NCBI GenBank assembly: GCA_016776525.1
Contig: JADHTD010000077.1
Span: forward strand, 1-9,974
Length of the DNA stretch: 9,974 nt
From: Rhodospirillales bacterium
GTDB taxonomy: Bacteria; Pseudomonadota; Alphaproteobacteria; Rhodospirillales; JADHTD01
Direction: 5' to 3'
Shown here: positions 5,498 through 9,974 of the stretch, piece after piece
Position numbering within the stretch: position 1 is the first letter of the stretch
Layout of the letters: each line of letters opens with the position of its first letter
The notes under the pieces: model-generated
Databases searched by the model: none
What the model saw: only the letters and a program-made list of their open reading frames with translations
Told to the model about the DNA's origin: nothing
Program-made: the position numbers and the translations under genes

Positions 5498-6580
5498 ATG
5501 TCCGCACCGACTGAAAATCAGCGCTATAAGGCCGATGACCTGACGGCTTTTGCCGCCAGGCTGCTGGTTGGCGCCGGCCTTGCGGAAGACATTTCCGGGT
5601 CGGTCGCCGAAGCCCTGGTGGAAAGTGAATTGCTGGGCCATTCGAGCCATGGGCTAACCCTGATCAGGCCCTATGCGACACAGGTCGAAAAAGGCCTGCT
5701 CGGCAACAGCGGCAGACCGGAGACGGTTACCGACCGTGGCGCCGTGCTGAGCATCGACGGCAACCTGCTGCCCGGCCCCTGGGTCATGCAGCATGTCATC
5801 GAGACGGCTTGCCAGCGGGCCCCTGAACAGGGTGTTGTGTCCGTTTCCGTGCGCCGCAGCGGCCATATCGGCTGTCAGGCGGTTTACCTACGGCGGGTCG
5901 TCGAACGCAATCTGGCGGCGCTGCTGGTCTGTTCGGTGCCGTCCAGCGCCATCGTCGCCCCTTACGGCGGCACCAAACCGCTGTTCACCACCAACCCGAT
6001 AGCCGCCTGCTGGCCGACCGATGCGGGGCCGGTGTTGTTTGATTTCAGCACCACGATCACCAGCATGCGCCACTGCCGCCAACTCTATAAACGGGGTGAA
6101 ATGCTGCCGGGCCCCTGGTTACTCGACAACCAGGGCAATCCCAGTAATGACCCGGCGGTGCTGTTCGGCGATCCCCCAGGCACCCTGATGCCGGTGGGGG
6201 GCGTTGATTATGGACATAAGGGATTCGGCTTGTCCTTGCTGGTCGAGATGCTGTCTTCGGGGCTGGCCGGACATGGCCGGGCCGACGCACCGGGCGGCTG
6301 GACCACTTCGGCTTTTCTGCAGGTTTTCGACCCGCAGGCGTTCGGCGGCATCCACGCCTTCCGCCGGGAAACGGGCTGGTTGGCCGAGGTCTGCCGCGCT
6401 GCCGAGGCTGCCGCCTGGCAGGGGCCGCTGGACAGCGGTGTTCACCTGCCCGGCGACCGGGCCCTGGCCCGCCGTGCCGAAGGCCTGGAGGCGGGCATCG
6501 ACCTGGATGAGACGACTCTGGAGGATGTCCGCGACCTGGCAGCCGAGCGGGGCGTCGAAATGCCCAGGCCCATTGACTGA
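5498..6580 (+). CDS. Malate/L-lactate dehydrogenase (Ldh_2) family NAD(P)-dependent oxidoreductase
   Basis: The family reduces or oxidises 2-oxo/2-hydroxy acids with NAD(P)H and includes ureidoglycolate dehydrogenase (AllD), 2,3-diketogulonate reductase and sulfolactate or malate dehydrogenases. This protein has 360 residues, a typical length. Conserved features are G47-H-S-S-H51-G with the likely catalytic His, RRSGHIG around H123, the cofactor-region motif FTTNPIA (163-169), and GHKGFGLSLLVEML (239-252). Substrate cannot be read from the sequence. GGGAGG lies about 8 bases before the ATG, but it is paired in the hairpin 5449-5497, so translation may be regulated. The gene is convergent with the adenylate-forming enzyme at 6610. 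No allantoin, ascorbate or coenzyme M genes lie nearby to hint at a pathway. Confidence 0.92.
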   Translation: MSAPTENQRYKADDLTAFAARLLVGAGLAEDISGSVAEALVESELLGHSSHGLTLIRPYATQVEKGLLGNSGRPETVTDRGAVLSIDGNLLPGPWVMQHVIETACQRAPEQGVVSVSVRRSGHIGCQAVYLRRVVERNLAALLVCSVPSSAIVAPYGGTKPLFTTNPIAACWPTDAGPVLFDFSTTITSMRHCRQLYKRGEMLPGPWLLDNQGNPSNDPAVLFGDPPGTLMPVGGVDYGHKGFGLSLLVEMLSSGLAGHGRADAPGGWTTSAFLQVFDPQAFGGIHAFRRETGWLAEVCRAAEAAAWQGPLDSGVHLPGDRALARRAEGLEAGIDLDETTLEDVRDLAAERGVEMPRPID

Positions 6581-6587
6581 ATGCGAA

Positions 6588-6600
6588 AGGCCGGGGGCCT
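6588..6600. terminator. Weak hairpin between convergent genes
   Basis: AGGCC-GGG-GGCCT is a 5-bp stem between the dehydrogenase stop (6580) and the ligase stop (6610). It would fold in either transcript, but neither side has a proper T tract. A shared terminator is possible by position only. Confidence 0.25.
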
Positions 6601-6609
6601 GCCCAGAAG

Positions 6610-7965
6610 TTATTTAACGTCGGAAATAAAATCTTCGAACTTGCCGCCCTTGGAACGGGATATTTCCCCGACCACTGTAAAATCGATGTCGAAGGGATGG
6701 CCCAGGCGTTCCTGCAGGGACCGCCGCAGCAGCATCTCCTGGGCGGGGCCGAAGGTGCCGTCAACGACGAGACGTACCTCGATGCTGTTTAGAGTCTTCT
6801 GCACCAATTGGAACTGGCGCACGGCAGCGACGGCCGTGAACAGGTCAGCGGGGAAGCTGGGCCACATGCGGTCACCATCGGGCAGCCGCAGCATATTGCG
6901 CTGTCGGCCGAGGATGCGGTTGATCACCGGCAGCGGACGGCCGCATTCACAGGGCGGCCCCCTTTCGGCCAGGTCGCCGACCTCGTAACGGATCAGCGGC
7001 ATGGCGAGATTGTGCAGGTCGGTAATGATGAGGCGGCCGCTGCCGCCCAGCGGCACGGGTTTATCATCATCGCCGATAATCTCCACAAAAAGGTTCTCCG
7101 CCTGTAGATGGTAATGGCCGTGGTGCGGGCACTGGATGGCGATGATGCCGGTCTCCTGGGAACTGTAACAATCGCTGAGCGGTACGCCCCAGACCCGTTG
7201 GAGGTGATCCCGGGTGGCCGGGTTGAGCATTTCACCCATGGTCGATACTTGGCGCAGGCTGAGTAAGCGCAGGCCATCTTCCGCCGCTTGGCGCAGTAAG
7301 GCGTCCAGGTTCGACGGATAGGTCAGCAGGTACTGGGGATCGGTATCCTTCAGCCAGTCCAGTTGTTGGCGCACCGGCGTGCGCACATCCAGGGTATGGG
7401 CCGGGCCGGAGGCGCCGAATGGCGACCAGCGGCCGGCTTTTCCTGGGTCCTTTTTTTTCAGCCGTTCGGTGGATTGGGCGAGGATGACGGACAGGGTGCC
7501 CGCGAAGTCCCGTTCGAACCAAGCGTGGTATCGCAGGTTGAGGGCGCTGAAAAAAAGCCCGGTCAAGCGGGTCGTGGTGACGGTGATGGGACGTGCCGTC
7601 GATCCGGAGGTTTCAATGTTGCCGGTCGGGTGGTGGCCGGGCGGCAGGGCGGTGCTCTGCATGGCTGCCGTATGGTTTTGAATGTCGTTGCGCCGCAGGA
7701 CGGGGATATCGGTAAAATCGGCCAAGGTCAGGCTGCCGGGTTTGAGGGGCATCAGGGTGGCCAGACGGTCCCGGTAAAAGGGCACGGTGGCCGCCGCATG
7801 GGCCAGCAGGGCTTCCAGTTGTTCCAGTTGCCGGGTCAACAAAGCCCCTGGCTGCCAACCCTGGCTTTCATCGAGAAGCCGGACGAGGGCATGGACGGCC
7901 TCCCGATCATCGGATGGGAGGTCGGACGTCAGCAGGCAACGGGTGCGGGCGTTAGAGGAAACCAT
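6610..7965 (-). CDS. PaaK/CapK-type adenylate-forming enzyme (phenylacetate-CoA ligase-like)
   Basis: These enzymes activate a carboxylate as acyl-AMP, usually then forming a CoA thioester. The protein has 451 residues, close to the family's 430-460. The ATP-binding P-loop is SGSTARP (120-126). The adenine-contact region YSSQETG (267-273) replaces the usual YGxTE. The ribose-binding motif is RYEVGDLAE (326-334), then GRQRNMLRLPDG (353-364) marks the C-terminal domain. GGKFEDF (440-446) holds the candidate catalytic lysine K442. Cys/His pairs at CPHHGHYH (279-286) and CECG (339-342) resemble the metal-binding pattern common in this family. There is no signal peptide. The ATG at 7963-7965 has only a weak ribosome binding site. 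It is divergent from a CoA thioesterase, 62 bases away. Substrate is unknown; an aryl or acyl acid is an inference. Confidence 0.88.
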   Translation of the reverse strand: MVSSNARTRCLLTSDLPSDDREAVHALVRLLDESQGWQPGALLTRQLEQLEALLAHAAATVPFYRDRLATLMPLKPGSLTLADFTDIPVLRRNDIQNHTAAMQSTALPPGHHPTGNIETSGSTARPITVTTTRLTGLFFSALNLRYHAWFERDFAGTLSVILAQSTERLKKKDPGKAGRWSPFGASGPAHTLDVRTPVRQQLDWLKDTDPQYLLTYPSNLDALLRQAAEDGLRLLSLRQVSTMGEMLNPATRDHLQRVWGVPLSDCYSSQETGIIAIQCPHHGHYHLQAENLFVEIIGDDDKPVPLGGSGRLIITDLHNLAMPLIRYEVGDLAERGPPCECGRPLPVINRILGRQRNMLRLPDGDRMWPSFPADLFTAVAAVRQFQLVQKTLNSIEVRLVVDGTFGPAQEMLLRRSLQERLGHPFDIDFTVVGEISRSKGGKFEDFISDVK

Positions 7966-7988
7966 GGCAAGCCGCTTCGGATTGTCGT

Positions 7989-8001
7989 ATCAACAATTGA
8001 T
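7989..8001. promoter_or_regulatory. Inverted repeat, possible operator between divergent genes
   Basis: ATCAA-CAA-TTGAT is a perfect 5-3-5 inverted repeat in the 62-base gap between the ligase and thioesterase genes. A weak plus-strand promoter pair overlaps it (TTGTCG 7982-7987, TAATAC 8004-8009, 16 bp apart). Its implied start falls on the ribosome binding site, so that promoter is doubtful. Confidence 0.27.
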
Positions 8002-8027
8002 CTTAATACGGAGAGAGCTATCGGGAT

Positions 8028-8447
8028 ATGACTCATTGGAGCGAAAGCATCACCGTTTCCTGGGCTGATTGCGATGCAGCGGGAATGGTATTCTATCCAA
8101 ATTTTTATGTCTGGTTCGATCAGGCGACGGAAAAAATGTTCCGAAAAGCCGGCTTTACCTATGGGAGCATCCAGGAAAAATTCGGCATCCTCGGCATGCC
8201 TTTGCTGGAAACCGGGGCGCAATATGAAAATGCCTGCCGTCATGGGGATGACTTGGTCCTGGAAAGCCGGGCGGAAGATTTTAGCGGCAAGACTTTTACC
8301 GTCCGTCATGCCCTGACCCATGCGGACGGACGACCGGCCTTAAGCGGTTTCGAGAAGCGTATCTTTGTCGCTACCGCGCCGGACCGGGCAAACGGCATCC
8401 GGGCCGTCGAGCCGCCGGAAGAACTGATTGGGTTTTTTAAGGACTAG
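8028..8447 (+). CDS. Hotdog-fold acyl-CoA thioesterase (4-hydroxybenzoyl-CoA thioesterase type)
   Basis: The protein hydrolyses a CoA thioester to acid and CoA. It has 139 residues, the normal size of a single hotdog domain. The signature is WADCDAAGMVFYPNFYVWFD (12-31). D16 aligns with the catalytic Asp17 of the Pseudomonas CBS3 4-hydroxybenzoyl-CoA thioesterase, in the same DCDxAGxVxYPN context. The following helix (ATEKMFRKAG) and the strand region LVLESRAEDFSGKTFTVRHAL also fit. The upstream GGAGAG is rather distant from the ATG. The methyltransferase gene starts 12 bases after its stop, so the two form an operon. It is divergent from the adenylate-forming enzyme, which could make its substrate. 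Family is sure; the acyl group is not. Confidence 0.93.
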   Translation: MTHWSESITVSWADCDAAGMVFYPNFYVWFDQATEKMFRKAGFTYGSIQEKFGILGMPLLETGAQYENACRHGDDLVLESRAEDFSGKTFTVRHALTHADGRPALSGFEKRIFVATAPDRANGIRAVEPPEELIGFFKD

Positions 8448-8459
8448 AAGGCGGGCGCC

Positions 8460-9188
8460 ATGTTGATTGTGGCCAATGAACGATCGGAATTGTTACCGCT
8501 GCTGCCGACCGGCGGTGTGGTGGTGGAAATCGGTGTCAATGTGGGGGATTTTTCCCGCCGAATCCTGGACCTCAACCGGCCCCAGAGACTGCATTTGATT
8601 GATCCTTGGGAGGTCGCCCACGCCGATGACGAATATGTGGCTTCCGGGGAGTCGGCCGAACGGCAGATGGCCGGCGCCGAACAGCGCTATCAGGAAACCC
8701 GGGAGAAAGTAGCCGCCGAGGTAGCGGCGGGCAGCGTCGAAATCCACCGGGATTATTCCTTCAATGTGGCCGACCGCTTTGCCGACAACAGCCTGGATTG
8801 GATTTATATCGACGGCAATCACCAGTATGACGCCGTTAAAAAAGACCTAGAGGTCTTTTACCCGAAAATAAAACCGGATGGCTTTATCCTGGGCCATGAC
8901 TATGCCAACCACGAACGGGCCCGGCGGCATCACTATGGGGTGGTCGAGGCGGTCAATGAATTCGTTCTTCAGCACGGAGCCGAGTTCTGCTGCCTGACCA
9001 TGGAAGCCTTTCCGACCTTTGTCATCGCCAAGTCGCCGTCGTCGGAGCGCAAAAACGCTTTTCTGACAAAAATCCTCCATACCTTGAACCCGACCTTCCG
9101 GGTGCTCAATTTCGAACGCAAGGCTTACCAGCAATTCATCGTCGAAAGGCCGGACGGTAAGGCCAAAACGATTATCTCCATTGATTAA
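8460..9188 (+). CDS. Class I SAM-dependent methyltransferase (Methyltransf_24-like)
   Basis: This 242-residue protein has a Rossmann methyltransferase fold. Motif I, which binds S-adenosylmethionine, is VVEIGVNVGDFS (21-32). The acidic end of strand 2 is HLIDPWE (45-51). Residues 113-130 (DWIYIDGNHQYDAVKKDL) and 141-148 (GFILGHDY) match the pattern of metal-assisted O-methyltransferases of this family, with D118, H121, H146 and D147 as candidate ligands. About 60 C-terminal residues beyond the core (FLTKILHTLNPTF onward) are unassigned. AAGGCGGG lies shortly before the ATG. It is cotranscribed with the thioesterase by spacing. The substrate is unknown; related proteins occur in glycan and natural-product gene clusters, but no such cluster is visible here. 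Confidence 0.87.
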   Translation: MLIVANERSELLPLLPTGGVVVEIGVNVGDFSRRILDLNRPQRLHLIDPWEVAHADDEYVASGESAERQMAGAEQRYQETREKVAAEVAAGSVEIHRDYSFNVADRFADNSLDWIYIDGNHQYDAVKKDLEVFYPKIKPDGFILGHDYANHERARRHHYGVVEAVNEFVLQHGAEFCCLTMEAFPTFVIAKSPSSERKNAFLTKILHTLNPTFRVLNFERKAYQQFIVERPDGKAKTIISID

Positions 9189-9239
9189 TACCGGAAAGAA
9201 GCTGTGCCGTTACGGAAAAACTTGAAAGGTTTCTTGACG

Positions 9240-9407
9240 TTAGACCTTGTTTAACAGGGTCAGGGAGATATCCGAATTGCTGGTCAGCAGGTTGCGGACT
9301 TCTTCAAGGGAAGCCGGGCGTTCGTCTTCGCCGGCGAAGCGCAGGAACACTTGGCCATAACGGTCCATCCGGTAGCCGACCGCCGTATTCGTTTCGGACT
9401 TTGTCAT
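9240..9407 (-). CDS. Small hypothetical protein (55 residues)
   Basis: I do not recognise this protein. It runs from ATG at 9405-9407 to TAA and reads MTKSETNTAVGYRMDRYGQV, then FLRFAGEDERPASLEEVRNL, then LTSNSDISLTLLNKV. It is soluble and charged, with a likely beta-hairpin (residues 9-25) and a helix starting at SLEEV. It has no Cys, no signal peptide and no membrane segment. The reasons to call it are a strong ribosome binding site (AAGGGGGA about 6 bases upstream), GC-rich third codon positions over most of its length, and its position 52 bases downstream of the rhodanese on the same strand. It may work with the rhodanese or simply share its transcript. Confidence 0.7.
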   Translation of the reverse strand: MTKSETNTAVGYRMDRYGQVFLRFAGEDERPASLEEVRNLLTSNSDISLTLLNKV

Positions 9408-9428
9408 GATGGATCCCCCTTTCCGTGT

Positions 9429-9446
9429 GGCGGCGATTTAACCGCC
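9429..9446 (-). promoter_or_regulatory. Hairpin between rhodanese and the small gene
   Basis: GGCGG and CCGCC (9429-9433, 9442-9446) pair around an 8-base loop in the gap between the two cistrons. No T tract follows in the direction of transcription. It could be an RNA-processing or stability element, or chance. Confidence 0.22.
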
Positions 9447-9459
9447 GGTGACGCGGCGT

Positions 9460-9789
9460 CTAGGCCGTGGAAACATCGAACGGCAGACCCGCCGCCGACC
9501 ATCCCATGAAGCCGTCGATGACACTATAAGCCTGTTCCAGATGGCCTTCGTCGAGCATGAACTGGCCGGCCGTGCCGGAGCGGACCCCATGGGCGCAGAT
9601 AAAGACAATTCTTTTATCCCCGCCATCCGGGATGGCGTCCGGCCGGAATTGCGACAGGGGGACATGGAGGGTGCCGGGAATGCGGATTTGGTCGAATTCG
9701 TTCTGTTCCCGGACATCGACAAGGATCGCTTTTTCCTCTTGCAGCGAGGTCGCCGCTTCGGACGGCGTCAAATTGTTTACGATTTTCAT
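9460..9789 (-). CDS. Single-domain rhodanese (sulfurtransferase, GlpE/PspE-like)
   Basis: The protein transfers sulfane sulfur from donors such as thiosulfate to a thiophilic acceptor through a cysteine persulfide. It has 109 residues, the size of a stand-alone rhodanese domain. The N-terminal CH2A region reads AILVDVREQNEFDQIRIPGT (21-40). The active-site loop is C65-A-H-G-V-R-S71, with the catalytic Cys and the usual Arg. The CH2B region is SVIDGFMGWSAAGLPF. There is no signal peptide, so it is cytoplasmic, like GlpE. A candidate promoter lies at 9833-9861, giving a leader of about 37 bases. The 55-codon gene follows. The sulfur acceptor is unknown. Confidence 0.94.
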   Translation of the reverse strand: MKIVNNLTPSEAATSLQEEKAILVDVREQNEFDQIRIPGTLHVPLSQFRPDAIPDGGDKRIVFICAHGVRSGTAGQFMLDEGHLEQAYSVIDGFMGWSAAGLPFDVSTA

Positions 9790-9832
9790 GTTGAGACCAC
9801 TTAATCCTGATTAAATTACTATGTTATTAACG

Positions 9833-9861
9833 GATATAGCCTTAGCAGCATGATATATCAA
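9833..9861 (-). promoter_or_regulatory. Candidate sigma-70 promoter for the rhodanese operon
   Basis: On the minus strand TTGATA (9856-9861) and TATATC (9833-9838) are exactly 17 bp apart in an AT-rich stretch upstream of the rhodanese ATG. Each box matches consensus well. This is the best promoter by eye in the window. Confidence 0.5.
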
Positions 9862-9974
9862 CCCTATTAAATTTGTTGGTTAAAAGGGCAATGTTGGAGA
9901 TTTAGGGGTCGGAAAAACCGTCGCAATAGATCAATATACCGGTCCTGCGGGAGGGATTCTTATCGGTATCCGAA
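9862..9974. other. Window end, no gene seen
   Basis: This AT-richer stretch upstream of the rhodanese promoter has no convincing reading frame on either strand. A neighbouring gene or its regulatory region probably begins just outside the window. Confidence 0.4.

Noticed and set aside
6057..6764. 235-codon minus-strand frame across the dehydrogenase 3' half
   Set aside because: It is a Pro/Arg-rich shadow translation over two confidently identified genes.
7363..8031. 222-codon open frame on the plus strand across the ligase gene
   Set aside because: It is a shadow of the minus-strand ligase with a Gly/Gln/Arg-rich motif-free translation, and it runs over the thioesterase start.

Overview
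The window looks like chromosomal DNA of an alphaproteobacterium, probably of the Rhodospirillales type. It is moderately GC-rich with tightly packed genes. The evidence is the gene order rpoN - hpf (long form) - ptsN next to an hsp20 - DUF1150 pair; the DUF1150 family and ROSE-type RNA thermometers are typical of alphaproteobacteria. The genus cannot be named from this sequence alone. I see no rRNA, tRNA, CRISPR, insertion sequence or prophage gene.

Layout. Positions 1-2332 (+) hold the 3' end of rpoN (sigma-54), the long ribosome hibernation factor hpf and the nitrogen-PTS EIIA gene ptsN, closed by a terminator that overlaps the ptsN stop codon. Positions 2454-3227 (-) hold an hsp20 small heat-shock chaperone followed by a DUF1150 gene. 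Upstream of hsp20, 3228-3318 can fold as a ROSE-like RNA thermometer, with a heat-shock-like promoter at 3327-3356. Positions 3451-6580 (+) hold a TPR-glycosyltransferase-like fusion, a two-CBS-domain protein and a malate/L-lactate dehydrogenase-family oxidoreductase. A 13-bp hairpin that buries the ribosome binding site lies directly before the last of these. Positions 6610-7965 (-) hold a PaaK/CapK-type adenylate-forming enzyme. It is divergent from a 4-hydroxybenzoyl-CoA-type thioesterase and a methyltransferase (8028-9188, +). Positions 9240-9789 (-) hold a single-domain rhodanese and a 55-codon gene downstream of it, with a good promoter at 9833-9861.

How the genes may work together: rpoN, hpf and ptsN are a conserved nutrient-stress and nitrogen regulation block. 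The hsp20/DUF1150 pair is probably heat-induced at both transcription and translation. The ligase, thioesterase and methyltransferase may act on a shared carboxylate or CoA thioester, but this is inferred only from their proximity.

The longest gene-free stretches are 1069-1272, 3228-3450 and 9790-9974, all under 300 bases. The most interesting signals are in leader RNAs (3228-3318 and 5449-5497). I found no clearly new multi-gene system.
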